Shown here piece by piece: positions 43,995 to 57,149 of a stretch of DNA of 64,000 bases. The notes below the pieces were generated by a model. The model had not been told where the DNA came from. It saw only the letters and a list, made by a program, of their open reading frames with translations, and did not search any database. The stretch's first letter is position 1. The number at the start of each line of letters is the position of its first letter. The position numbers and the translations under genes were made by a program. Source of the stretch: Hydractinia symbiolongicarpus (lineage: Eukaryota; Cnidaria; Hydrozoa; Anthoathecata; Hydractiniidae); assembly GCF_029227915.1 (NCBI RefSeq), contig NC_079879.1, positions 11,160,001 through 11,224,000 on the forward strand, given 5' to 3'.

Positions 43995-46900
43995 CTTTTC
44001 TGGCACATCATCTTCCATTAAACTTTTTGCATCTTTACCAAGTATGACGACAGCTAGCTTCTTTCTTGATGTTGACTCAGGTGAAATAAATTGCTAAAGA
44101 AAATGTCACAGCTAATTATATTATTCGGAAGTCTCGGTCAACTACGTAAAACTGGTTTAAACTCCTTTTCTTTTGACAACTTTAATAATCGTAACGAAAA
44201 AAAAAATTGAAGTAGTGTCGCTTGATCTTTTTTTTTCATTTGTATTACGTCATCAACTTTCCTATAATTCGAATTTCCGTCATTCTAAGATAATTTCGCA
44301 CTATTGTCCGGTAAGGCAAACAGGAAAGCTGTAGACAATAAAGTGTGTCGCGATCTCTCTATTTTGTTTCCATTCCCCTTTTGCTCACAGTAGAGTTAAC
44401 TTAAACAAATCAGTCGACTTACTTTGTAGAACTCTGTGACGTCATTCTTTGTGAGTTTTCGCAGTTCTTCTACTTCGCTCACATCTTAAAGGAAGTAAAC
44501 GTTTGCTTCTGTATATCATTTTAAAAAAGTAGAAAAACTCAAAGGGCAAATACATATGGCATACCTTAAGGGGATTAATTTATGCTGGATAATTTGCGAT
44601 AAGTAGAAATTTTGGGTCTTATGTGTTTTGTATATAAGGTATGTTTCTTCTATACTATATCTCATTTTCGCAAATCCTCATTTACAAAATAAACTTTGTA
44701 GGTTTATTTTTGCGAAACTTATTTAGCAATTTTTGGCGAAATTTGCCAAAATAAGTCCTGTTAATCTTAAAAAATTTGATCCAGCTTTAAGTAATCCTTT
44801 TAAAGGTACACATGTCGATAGACGGTGTCCGTAAATAATAATCTACAGAGGTATGGACACGAAGTACTTACTTCTACGAAAGTGATATTGTTTACACAAA
44901 ATCTCTGACCAGTATCTACTGTTTTCTTGTTGCAGCCTCTTCGGTTTTTCTAATTTCTTCACTGCAAGTGATTCGACGTAATCTTTAAACTGCTCTTCTG
45001 ACAATCCACATAATGTCTCCTAAAATAACCGAAACAACGATGAAACAACCGAAAACAACAATAAAGCAACCGAAACAATGATAAAACAACCGAAGCAACG
45101 ATAAAACAACCGAAACAACGATAAAACAACCAAAAACAACAATAAAGCAACCGAAACAATGATAAAACAACCGAAACAACGATAAAACAACTGAAGCAAC
45201 CGAAAACAACAATAAAGCAACCGAAACAATAATAAAACAACCGAAGCAACGATAAAATAACTGAAAGAACGATAACAACCGAAACAACGATAAAATAATC
45301 GAAACATCGATACAGCAACGAAAAAAACATTTTTAGTTTCCACAATTTAAATTTCCGTGCTGTGTTCGAATTTTTGTATTGTTTATTATTACTATTATTA
45401 TTATTATTATTACTATTATTTACCCAGGATAGCCTCTTCAGTTCCTATTGGTACTGCTATCAACGAGGGCCCTGCGAAGGGGGTCCTAGCGCATTTAAAG
45501 CTCCCATTTGAGCTACGAAAGTCGTGGAGGCACAGCAATCGCTCAACTAGACAACCGCCAAAGATGTCAATCCTATTCTCATACTGAACGCTAAGCAGAA
45601 AGGATAGATTCACACTTTTATAGTCTCTGGCATGACTCGGCCGGGGTTTGAACCCAAGACCTCGCGCACTGGAAGCGCACGCTCTACCACAAGGCTACCA
45701 GTCGAGCTAGTTTAGAATATAAGTAGAAACAAGACACACGTAACAACTTATCCATGGTCACATTTTCTCAAAGATACTTTGAAAGTCAAGACACTTTGAA
45801 AGTCAGGTGCATTCAAACATTATTCGTGAAACTATATTAAAAAATTGTAATAGACTACGTACTTCAAAGGCTTTGAGGAAGGAATCGATTCGCCCTTCAA
45901 CATTGGTTGGTGATTTATCTGATTGAATTAAAACTTTTAAACCCTATAAAAACAATAGTAACACAAGGTTAGCATATACCTCCAGTCTATTGTTTCCTAC
46001 AAGGAGCACAAAGCCGGGCTTGAGTGTTCAATGGTCCAGTTTCAGCTACAGAAAACTTGCACATCTCTGCCTAAGTAAGAAATGTCTTAGATGAAAATCG
46101 AACCTGCGACCTTTACGACGCAAGACGAGTGCTTCGACCACAGAGCTACTAACGCCAAAATTCAAATAATCATGGCATCTACAGATCCCATTTGTAAATA
46201 AAAATAATATCACCTAGATATTAAGGGTATGCAAGGGAAACATAATGGCCCATAGTATGAGTACTAACGAGTGAAAACGAAATACCTGAACAGACACGGA
46301 TCTGCCAAGACCGCTGAAAACGAGGTAACCTTAAAGTAAAATAGAATTGAAAGAGTGGACTTCTCTCAACAACAACAGCGACAACAACAAATAACAACTT
46401 TAAAACAAACAAAATATAAACAAAAAACAAACAACAACGACAATAACAACAACAACAATAAAACAACAACAATAAAAAAACAACCATAAAATATTACCTA
46501 ACTGTTCTTTTGTTCTTAAAGTGTCAAAACAAGGCTCACTGAGAATTTGAGCAAACAGTTCTAAAAGAACGTTGCTATGAGCGTCTTGTAACCCAACCTG
46601 AAAATTTAAAAAAGAAGTGAAGTAGAATAAAACTTAAGCATAAAAAATAAAGTTGCCGGCATATAAACATGGACATAAACTCTCCTGCACGTAAACCTGG
46701 ACATAAACCCACCTGCATATAAACTTGAATACACGACATATCGTGAATTTTGTTCCTTTTTTCAAATAAATAAGAGCAACCTAAAAAAAATACGTTACAG
46801 TATCATTTCAAGTAGCAAACCTTATCAATTAGAACAAATGTTACAAAAGTGGCAACAAAACAGCTACTGACGAAACAAAAGGAAGCACGAAGGAGTACCG

Positions 46901-49900
46901 TCTGGGAGTTGATATTCTCTCGATGGTAGATGTTGTATAGGAAGCATGGGTCGAGCATTGATACTCGTGACTATAATTTTCTCGATACATCCTGCTATTT
47001 CATTTGCCTCGCTTAACAAAACGTTTCCAGTGATAAGACATTCCACATAAATATTTCTTAACAACTGCGGAATATACTGCTTTAAAGAATCAATCGTGAC
47101 ATCTAAAAAAAATTGGGTAAATGAATGGGAGAGGCAATGAGGAAAATTTATAAGAGTTGTGAAAACCAAAAAGTTGAATAACAAGAAACATTATCAGTAC
47201 TTTTCATGACGACTCCTGAGACAGGAAGACACAAACATGTTTTCACCTGATATAACATCTAGCTGTTCTTGATGACTCCATATCGGTTCCTTTGTGAGAT
47301 AATTGTTGTACTGCCCTATTTGTTGGTAAGGTTGATTAGCTTCGAAATTGCGTAGCGTCTCCTCCATCTATCAAGATATAAAATGATGTGTATTGACTAT
47401 TGTTAGTATGAAGGAATACGCAAGTTTTAAAAACATTTTGCAGGTAGACTTCACCAGAATTGATTAAAAAGAAATTTGCCTTCTTAGCTGAAAGATGTTT
47501 TTCTAGTAAAACGTCGTTTTTTTAGCAAAATTAATCTGCTAAATTGTTTTACCAACATAATCAGTGAGAGTTTGTTAAGCATGTTATAGTGATCAAAAAG
47601 TTCCAAGTTATGGAATTTTTTACCCCCATTAATTCCCCCCTCATACCAATTGTGAAACAAACATGATAACATGCTTATAGCTAGTGTTATAATTTAAAAA
47701 AGGTTACATCTCATGACCCTTTATCTTCGAAAAACGCTCTACAGCTACCCTAAACTATAGGCACATCTAACACAGCAATCGTATCCCTACGTAAAGTCAT
47801 ACCCTCAACCTTGCGTAGCATACGCAGAATAAAAAAAGGTAAAACCAAACCTATACCTTTTGTTTTGCGATAATAAATCTTTCCTCTTTTATAGACAGTG
47901 TAGTTAATTTTTGAAGAAGAACTTTTAACAAAACCACCTGTTTGCTATTGTAACCGCCTAATTTAATCTACAAAGAAAGAAAAAGAAAATGAAGACTTGC
48001 TGACTTGCTGACTTGTTTATTCAAGCAGGGTGGATACAAAGTTGAATCTGAAAACCATAGACATTTCTAGCCCTGGTTGGAAGAAGACAATATTATATTG
48101 TCTCAAGGCAAATGTGCTTCTTCTTTTCCTATGGAATAGTGAGATTTTTAAAATTACTTGTTAACAGTTGTAACGAATTCTATGACGTCATAGGGTTATC
48201 ACCAACATATTTGAAAATCATTGCAAATACTAGATGTTTACGATTCTCAAGTCTCCTTAGTCTTCACAGGCACAAGGGGTCTGGATGCAAGGAGTAAAAT
48301 ATTTACCACAAGAATTTACTAACTGAAAAGTGTAGGGTGATACTGCAAACATGCGACTTGGTGAAGCGAAAACCGTTTATCATATTTAAAACGAAATATC
48401 ATCAGATATCAAAACGTACCATAATTCCAGCATTAGTAGCTTGTACGGAATAATCAATTCCAGCTAATTCTGCGTCATAAGCGTATTCATTCAACTCATC
48501 TTTAACCAACGATACAAATAAAGCTACCTGTGTAATGGTCAGCGGACTTGCGTATACCATTGGACTTAAATAAAGAATGTACGTAAATAGTTTTTTTATC
48601 ACCACTTTTTTTATTACACAACCCACTATGATTAAGACAATCTAACAAAGGTCCATTTTTTTAACAACTCCTAAATAAAAGTCTATTCTCATGACCCTAT
48701 AACATATTTTAGACAAAAATCTTAATTTCATTCAGAAATTAACAAAATCCCTTTAGTAAGTTGCGTTTTTCAAAAATTGATTTTATGAAATAAAAAAAAT
48801 ATATTTTTGCGTGGATGGTACAATGAGTTTAGCAGAATTTTTTTTTCTTCGTTAGCGTAACTTGTAAGTGATTCAGCTGGAACAAGTCAAGGTTTTAGAC
48901 ACTATCGCTACAAAGAGTTAATAAATCAGTACCTGTTTATAGCCATGTTAATGCATGCTTTTGGTAAATAAAAAGTATCATCAGCTTTGTACCAAACGCG
49001 CATCATGCTACCATCCTAAACATAACATCTTGTATATAATCATCGGTCATTTCATACAGAAGATTAAAAAAAAGTCAAACGGAGAGTCTCTGAAGATGAA
49101 ATGCAGACGTAAACAATGTCAAGTTGCGTTGGACGAGCTTAAAGTCTTTTTTATAATATTTTTTATTCTGTATAAATTATGCTTATGCTATAAAAAATGC
49201 CATTAGGATTATTATTAAATTCTTTACTTTACGGAATGGCTTTTACACGGGTTGCAGTAAACTTATACATAAAACAATATTATGATTCCATTTTATATTT
49301 ACCTTGATAATTTCAGGAACAGCTTTGACCTAAATATAGATTTTAGCATGAGTACATTTCTTCTTATATTAACAATTGACAGTTGAAATCACTCATTCAG
49401 AACAGATTATTTCTAAGGCTTTCTTATTTTTTAACCTAATTCGCAATACGTAACAACGACTTACATTATGCTCAATACAAACTGAATGGGTAATGGTTCT
49501 ATTCTAGAATTTAATATTCCTTTCGATTTTTTGCATTGAGAAAAATAAAATTTACATACCTCGTTCTGACACACAGGTATTTTTACATCCAAACACTCTG
49601 GGATGAAAGGATTTTTCTTTGGCATCTGGAGGTCTGGATGTAGACTAATATTCACCCATTGCTGTAAAAAAACCAAAAAAATACACTTAAAATAACAATC
49701 ATATTTTTTCTTCTTTAAGAAAGGAATTTTTGGGCCAAGAAAGATGCAACCCATTTTTTTTAACTACAAACCTCAATGTCTTCTGTCGGAATTTTCATGC
49801 ATGCATACTCCGCATCATAATATTGCACTGTTTTCTCCAGAGTACCTTTAAAACTTTGTGCAGCTACAATATATCTACATGAATTGTTATTATATTTTTA

Positions 49901-52900
49901 GGATTAGAAACTAGGATACTTTGTTATTGCATCAGTTATTGTATATAACAGTTCAAAATGACAGTTTGGAAGATAAATCAATTCTCTTTTTTATCGTTTT
50001 AAAAAAAAAAATGCTTTCTCTATTTCACGTAGCATAAACACACCATTTTTTCTACCTGTCTGCTCAATTTACTATGGCAGTGTGGTATCGACATGGGTTC
50101 TTTCTTATATTACTCTTTGTTTTTATTACGAGAAGAACTCTTGTTTTAATTGAATTCTTTCATAAAAATTAATACATAAAAATGAGGTGATGACAACAGG
50201 TTAGTTAAATATACATCCAAAGAAAGCCCAATGGAAGAACGTACTAACATACCGAAAATTATAAGGGTGTAATTGGTCCAAAACTTGCTTGACAAGATCA
50301 TGGTTAAGTTGATTTAACATAAATGGCCCGTATAAAATATCTTCTGCTGCATATCTCTGTTAAAAAATATAAGGAGCAGAGGTAAAGAATCAAATCTAAT
50401 GGTAACTGGAATAAGCCTAGGAGATTAACTTTAAAAACGATAGTTTATCTTACATGCATGTGCTTTGCCAGTGTAGTGACGTAAGAACGAGGCATTTCTT
50501 TATCTTTAAACCGAAAGGCTATTTCATCTAACATCTGGTGAAAAGATTGGAAATAATATTAGAAGTAAAATGTTGCAAGATAAGTAAAAAAAATATTTAC
50601 GAAATAGTTTTAGAAAAAATTAATACACCTTTAACTCTTGAAATACCCAATCTTGCGAACCTTCTTTTTTCAGTAAATGTATGTATTGAAAAATGATTGT
50701 TATAATTTCGTTAATCTTATCTAAGAAAAAATAAAACTGTATGCTATATATTGTTTATGTAAGGAGTGTAAATCTACTATATATCTGATGTTATTTGTTT
50801 ACATAAAAGCCCACATTGTCTCTGTTATAATACTAAAGTATTGTTTTGTAAAAGTGAGGATAGGAACATTACCCAGTCCATCTTCACTAAGTTCCATTCC
50901 AATTGTAAAGAACTCATATCCCTTTGCACCACCTCCAGATCCTGCCCAAAGCTCATTCACCCAAGCTAAAAAGGAATAATATAAACAGAAAGCTCATGGG
51001 AGATCAAGTTAAATAAAAATAGAAAGAGGGAAATAAAAATAGATTACACTTTTTCTTTAGTAAAGATAACAAGCTTCCTTCTCCTTCATGACCAATTAAA
51101 TGTGAAACATAATGAGTAGGCTAAAACAGAAAGAAACAGGAAGTGTACAAGGCTGAAGAAATGACATGCTAACTACAATGTACAAACAATAACCAACCCA
51201 CCTTCTGTTTGTAGTAATTTTTATAATCAGGGATTGGGAACATCAATTTTAACATTTTCATCTCTTTTACGCAAGCAATTTTTATTTGCATCTAAATTTT
51301 CAGATTTAAATTTTCACATGTGAAAAAAATACATATAACATATATAGCGATTAAAAATATTAATTTCATACCCCAAGTTGATCTTCACCATAGGGATGGT
51401 CCTTGTACACAGGGACAGTGACTTTTTTGTTAATGACATTAGCAAATAATGGGACAACAATTTTCTCCAATTCATTGATCGTTTCTAGACATTTAATCGT
51501 TTGTAATTTTTACACTAGCACACAATGGTGTTATATTTCACTGTAGCACAAAAAACGCTTAATGGGAGTTTGAAAAAAAAATAAGAAGAATGTGGTGCTG
51601 ATACTTCCTTGTCTGCATTTATAAAGTAAGTTCCCAAAAAGTGGGAGGAAGGAGGTCATGCAATAATAAAGGGAAAAGAACAGTTACGTTTGCTTTATGA
51701 AAAAGATTTCTTCTTCTTTTGCTATTGTTTATGGCATTGTGATACTGTTGGGTAATTTAAGCAAATAGTTAGTAAAAAAAGTTTACATATGTAAAAATAA
51801 AGACTGACATCTCATCCCGATTTGTTAACACATTTATCAGAAATGCAATCAAGTTTTCTTGTAGTAGAATACAATTTGGGTTTCTGAATGATTTAGGTTT
51901 CTGAGCAGAATGTAATAATCAGTTAGATTTCCCAAGCAAGTATCTTTATTTAATAAGTTTCTACCCAATCATCGCAGATTAAAAAAACATTTTCTTTTTC
52001 ACTTAAATGCATAGGGAGGGTCCCCATCCTACCTATGCAATTCATGCCAAAAGCAAACTTGAGCAAACAAGAGGTGAAGAGTCAAAAATAGTAAATATTT
52101 AAGTTTGTACTTTTTGAATGCTCCCAAACAAAAGTGTTTTATCATAAAAATTACCTCTACTTAACACAGCAACCGACATGATATCAGCAGAGTAGTATTC
52201 ATCATGAAAACGCAAAAGCAGCTCACGAATATCGATGTTCTTCTTAGTTGGTATTGTTTTTAGGGTTTCAAGATTTCCTAAACAATACATATATCACATC
52301 TAATTATTAAGATAAAATCTTCTTATAGACGATTCTGTTACCTTTAATTAGAAAAATGTGAAGCAAGAGAAGTTTGTGATTGTAGGTGTGCGTTCGAAAT
52401 TCTACACGTCTGGCTGCTGTTTCTTTTTAAACAGAAAATATTCAAAGCAAGGCTACCACCAATACAAATAACTAAAACTTACCACATGCTAAAAATTTTG
52501 TGTGCAAATATTTTACCGAAAAATAACTTATTTTAAAAGCCTGATTGCATGCTTTTACATAGTCCTAACATCTGAATTAACCGAAACTAAATTCCCTCAA
52601 AATTTCTTTTTAGCATGATATTCTGTCCCTTTTTTTTCCTTTTAAACTAAAAAGATGAAATAGAACAGGCCTTTCTTACAAGATTTAACTCCTGTATCTT
52701 TTCTTCATGTTTCATTAGAATTTTGTACTATTCCTCCATTTTTCGCAGAAACTAGTAGCTGTACTTAAAAATGCAGAGATAAAGCATTTTGCCATTGTTT
52801 CCCATGTAAATAATGTATGTAAAATTTGTCTATACATAGAAATTTTACAAACCTGTTCCAAATTTTTGGTATACATGACCTTCTTTTGAAGTCTGCTTTT

Positions 52901-55900
52901 CAATAAAATTGATCCTCCGACCATCATTCAGAATATTTTTCTGGTGCTCTATGAACAATTATAACAAAGATATTAACATGAGTTAACATTGCTAGAGCAT
53001 TGTTATAGACAAACTCAAAATAATGACAAGAACTTTACTAACCTGAGTCAATGGCATTTAACTCGCGGTCTGTGGAGTCAGCATCAAAGAGAGGGCACAA
53101 GAAAAATTGTGCAAATCTACAACAAAAATTTTGATCAAAGCGTAAGAATATTTGAAAATTGTTAATAATCAAAACAGCCACTTATTCGACAGACTGGAAG
53201 AAATTGGTGGGAAAGTTTTACCAGTCAGACGTTGGTTAAGAAAATAACTTAAATGTGTATTCTACACATACAAAATACAAGGACATAAAATTAATGCAAA
53301 ATAAAATTAATGCACCTGTCGATTGCCCCTTGAAATGCTTCTGATTTTACTTCAAAATGATAGTTGGTATGTTCTTCTGATGTGTATGCATTTGATGCTC
53401 CACCATGTTGAGATAAATACTAAGGCATTTTTAATAAAAATAAATAAAATTAAGGGAACACTAATTATGAAACCAAATGTTTACTAAACTGGTGAAATGA
53501 ATTTCTGCTTAGGCTTGCAAAACTAAACTTAATTTCTTATGTTATACAATAACGCAAAAACTATCTCAATGTGTCTGCCACAGACAAAGTGGATGTGTTT
53601 ATTTTTCTTTAAAGTAACTGAAAAGAGTATGTCTTATTTGTTTACTTTCTGGACGTATGCCACAATAGCAAGGCATCAAGACTAACATCAATATCATTTT
53701 TAAAATTGGCAAAGCCATTGCATTGCACTTTTAAGTTTCAAAAAATCTTGGAAACAGATGGAAATAACTGACGTCATCTCCTGTTGGGGTAACTACGGAC
53801 CCTGGGACCAATGGAATCAATTTACTAAAGAAGGATCAGCCCATTCGCTTCAGAACAGAAAAATTGATGACATCATCAAAAAACTTTAAATTCAACTAGC
53901 ACACAATCCCATACATGTTCTTAATCACTGATCAATGGGTAAACAAATTTCTGAACAATTTTCTTTCATTTCGGAACTTAATCACAAGTTAAGACTTGAG
54001 ATTGAATCTCTGTATTAGTTTTCTCATGTGTTAAATTTTTCATGTCATTTTTATATATTTATTTATTATCACTGAAACAATTACATAAACAATAGTTTCG
54101 ATAAAAATTTACATGACATACCTGACAAAAATCATTTTCAACAGGATACTAAAAAAAGAAATTTAAATTAAATTAAACGTTAAACGAAACAATTCATCAA
54201 AAATAATTTAGCAACAAAAATGTACTACAGTTGTCACATAGTTCTTTATTTTTGCAAATTTCAAGATAGTACAATAACTGAAAAATGAAAGAACAAGTAA
54301 AAAAATGTCATAACTAGTTTATTAATAGCATGGAAAATTTAATTTAATTAATCTTATTCCAAGTTTATCTTTTATTGGTTAATTCCTGTTGACCTACCAA
54401 ATATAAAACTTTCAGAACTATTTCAACAAAGTTTAGTTTTTTTACAATCTTATTACAACAGGAAATTGAAGTGTTCTTATATTTACATCTACATTTCTTT
54501 AAACTTTTCTTATTGCCTGGATAAAATTTGAAAGAGCTTAAAAAGTTGTCTAGAAATTTGTATACATTTTTAAAACATCTTTATTGGTTCTTTGGCTATC
54601 AAGTTTGGCGTGTTGAATATTTTTCATAAATTTTAATTTTAAAATAATTTCAATAAAAGCAATTACATGTTTTAGAGCTAGTTTATGTTTGCTTGAATAG
54701 CAAAACTTTCATGACATACATGCATCTTGAGAACCAATAAAGATTTTTATGCCATGGAAAACACTAAATCAATACACATTTCAGTGTAATTAAACAAAAT
54801 TTGTCATCATCGAAAATCTTATGGCCAAAATTTTTTTGCTGGATAAAAAAAAGATAACTAAATCATAGTTGAACGTTAACCAAGAGTATTAATATTTTCA
54901 TAAATATCTTTTTAGGATTTACTTTCATTATCAGTATTTGTAGATTGTTGCCCCATTGTGACCGTAACAAAGAAATAAGAAAACAAAAAATCGTTCACAG
55001 TTACATTGTAAGTAAAATTGGTGAAAGAAGCTCTGGCCTAATATGGTATGACCACATATAATTATATCATATTATAAAATTGCCCTGGATAAGATTTTAG
55101 AGGTAAAAAGTATGCAGTAAATTATCAGACTAAAATGCTCTGTACAAGCTTCATCACTCACTTTCTGTGTACCAAGAAATAACATATGTTCACAGAAGTG
55201 TGCAATTCCAGGTACTTCATCAGGGTCCAAGAAATGTCCTAAAAGATAAAATCCAATAAGCATCTACTATAGACAGACAACACCATCAGGAAAGCAATTT
55301 ACCCATTGGGAGATTTTTCCAGATTATCAAAATAACGCGATCAAGGATTGGAAATTCTTGTGATATATATACAGTTTTTGATTCTAAATTAAACTACAAT
55401 TCAATTCAAAACTATGACTGGGCAGTTGAGTAATGTTTAAATTTAAACATAAACAGTCATGTTTTAATGGAATAATGCCTTCACTTAATAATCTTTTTGT
55501 GTATTTTTCTTTTGCCTGTTATGCCTTTGTTCTTTGATTTAAAGCCACCAATTTTTAAATACTAGTTGGTGGCCCGTAAAAAAATTCATGCGTTTGTCCA
55601 ACCTTTTTATATCGAACTACTTGCGGTCCCCTTTACGTAACAGACAGACATATACGGGTATTATAATATAATAGATATGGCATTTTTTTAGTAACTAAAT
55701 CTGATTAAAATAAGAATACTGCTGTCCCCAGGTATGTCAAGTGTCCCGCATCATGCTGGACAATCTCGCATTTCGTTTCTTTCTCCCACATCCCGCCTGC
55801 ATACCAAAAATCCAAAGAGTGTCCTGCATTTCAGTATTCAAATCTCCCTTCAAATAATTTTTTAATTGTTTGAAACATTGGTTTGAACATTGAATGCTTT

Positions 55901-57149
55901 AATAATTTTGGATAATAAATGACTTGTACCCCATTGTACAGAGAAATTGGTGACTGGAGAGGATTGTGATTACATTAAAAAAATATAATATGTTCCTCAC
56001 TGGCAGACTCGTTAAATATTCCGATTTCTTATCGTAAGCCCTTTTGATATTATTTTGTTGAGTTTTGTCATGAATAGCTTGTGTATTTTGTTATTTCAGT
56101 AGTATTTTTCTGCACTGTTATTTTTATTTATTAATATTTAAATTTCTTTTAATTTTGTCAAAATTAAATGCCGTTTTGGCCAATCTAGGGTTCAATTTTC
56201 AAAAAATTTTCTGAAATTTCTAGTGTCACTAAACTCAGTGTACAGTATAATATACTGTACACTGAGTTTAGTTTTGATATTATCAAGTTTTGTCCCACAT
56301 TCAAAACCTTTGGACTTGACAGGTTTGTGTCCTTACAAAAAATGTTTTTTGTGGCAGACACCTGGTTACTGATTTCTACTATTTTGTATTTACTGATTTC
56401 TATAAGCTGATGTACAGGCAGCATGTAAGGAAGAAATTTTCTGAAATGTCTATTTTTCCAGATTTTTTAGAATTTCCAAGTTTATTTCAAAGGTTGCTAC
56501 CCTGATAAAGACCAAAAAAGAAGAGTAAAAGAAGATGAATCATAGCAATTGAGTGTGTGTGTCCCCTTATGACCCCTGCTGGAATCCATGGAATCACAGT
56601 CCCGATATTTACTTGTGCACGCATCCAATTTACATCCATTTCTGCGCGCGCAGGAAAAACACAGCACTATGATTGAGTGTATGCACAAAAAATTGTCTTG
56701 ATTCAGTAACACACTCAGGTTGAAAACTAACTAGCAAGCTGGTTATGAACTATGCAGCTGTTTTTTGGCAAGTTGAGCATTATTAAAATTGTGATGGTAT
56801 TCTGAAGTTCTTTCTAACAATATATTAACACCCACATATAGGTTTCCCTAGGAAGTGATTCCTCAAATGATTTTATGAATTAGTCTAATGGAAAACATAG
56901 CTATGGGGGTATGAAAATGCCTTTTTAAGTAGTGTAAGAAAAACACCATTTTGTAGGAAGCTTACCTACGTTTACATCAACAGATGCGGCAGATTTCTCG
57001 GTTGTGATATCACTAATTAACAGAATGTTAATTTTGTTTGGAAGAACCACATATTTGTACTCCCGCTTATCATTTTCGGATTTAGTAACTTGATACGTAG
57101 AAACTATATTCTCTAAAGAAGCTTCACCAACATCTTCCTGAGCCACCAT
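43995..57149 (-). CDS. IDE: Insulin-degrading enzyme (M16A zinc metalloprotease), last exon unresolved
   Basis: IDE degrades insulin, amyloid and other short peptides inside a closed chamber. Twenty-nine exons run from 56966-57149 (ATG at 57149), 55162-55238, 54122-54148, 53316-53419, 53043-53116, 52853-52948, 52155-52277, 51372-51484, 51202-51291, 51048-51120, 50873-50965, 50629-50720, 50454-50534, 50253-50356, 49772-49874, 49560-49661, 49303-49329, 48933-49015, 48420-48564, 47857-47967, 47247-47367, 46899-47102, 46713-46780, 46498-46597, 46286-46329, 45863-45943, 44872-45019, 44423-44484 to 43995-44093, all in phase: 943 residues. Inverted zinc motif HFCEH at 75-79 (His75, Glu78, His79); third ligand Glu156 in AIDSEHQKN, 77 residues on as in known IDEs. 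[14 protein letters not shown] and RTKEQLGYLVFSG are family landmarks. No acidic insert, so not nardilysin. About 35-45 C-terminal residues are missing. Confidence 0.93.
45020..45315. repeat. Minisatellite, ~19-20-bp unit AACAACCGAAACAACGATAA
   Basis: About 300 bp of imperfect repeats of AACAACCGAAACAACGATAA and variants (AATAAAGC, GAAGCAAC) lie in the IDE intron, starting just after the acceptor of the 44872-45019 exon. Reverse-strand open frames through it are repeat artefacts. Confidence 0.9.
45383..45712 (-). mobile_element. tRNA-derived SINE, family 1, copy B
   Basis: Nearly identical to the copy at 58893-59205. The head at the right (minus strand) has GCCTTGTGGTAGAGCG (A box) and GGTTCAAACCCC (B box). 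The 3' end at the left is a TTA/ATT trinucleotide tail of about 40 bp. It lies in an IDE intron, in the same orientation as the gene. Confidence 0.92.
46010..46165 (-). mobile_element. tRNA-like SINE, third family
   Basis: The minus strand reads GGCGTTAGTAGCTCTGTGGT and, 40 bp on, a B-box-like GCAGGTTCGATTTTC, followed by non-tRNA body to about 46010. The head differs from families 1 and 2. It lies in an IDE intron between the exons at 46286 and 45943. A functional tRNA is unlikely because of weak arm pairing. Confidence 0.6.
55560..55676. mobile_element. Short ACTAGTTGG...GGGTATTAT element
   Basis: Begins ACTAGTTGGTGGCCCGTA, contains ACTTGCGGTCCCC and ACAGACAGACA shared with 19744-19915, and ends ACGGGTATTATAATATAATAG. 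It lies in IDE intron 1. Confidence 0.6.
56228..56272. repeat. Perfect palindrome with 22-bp arms
   Basis: The left arm starts ACTAAACTCAGTGTACAG and the right arm is its exact reverse complement around a single central A. It lies in IDE intron 1. A perfect inverted repeat this tight is unstable in replication, so it is either recent or maintained. Confidence 0.95.

Noticed and set aside
44959-45345. Three overlapping minus-strand frames rich in [11 protein letters not shown]-like repeats
   Set aside because: These are translations of the ~20-bp minisatellite in an IDE intron. Only the 44872-45019 part is coding, in the IDE frame.
45357-45613. Open frames in both strands, repeated at 58859-59109 and partly at 7545-7787, with shared peptide [14 protein letters not shown]
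   Set aside because: They coincide exactly with SINE family 1 copies. The shared peptide reflects DNA repeat identity, not protein conservation.
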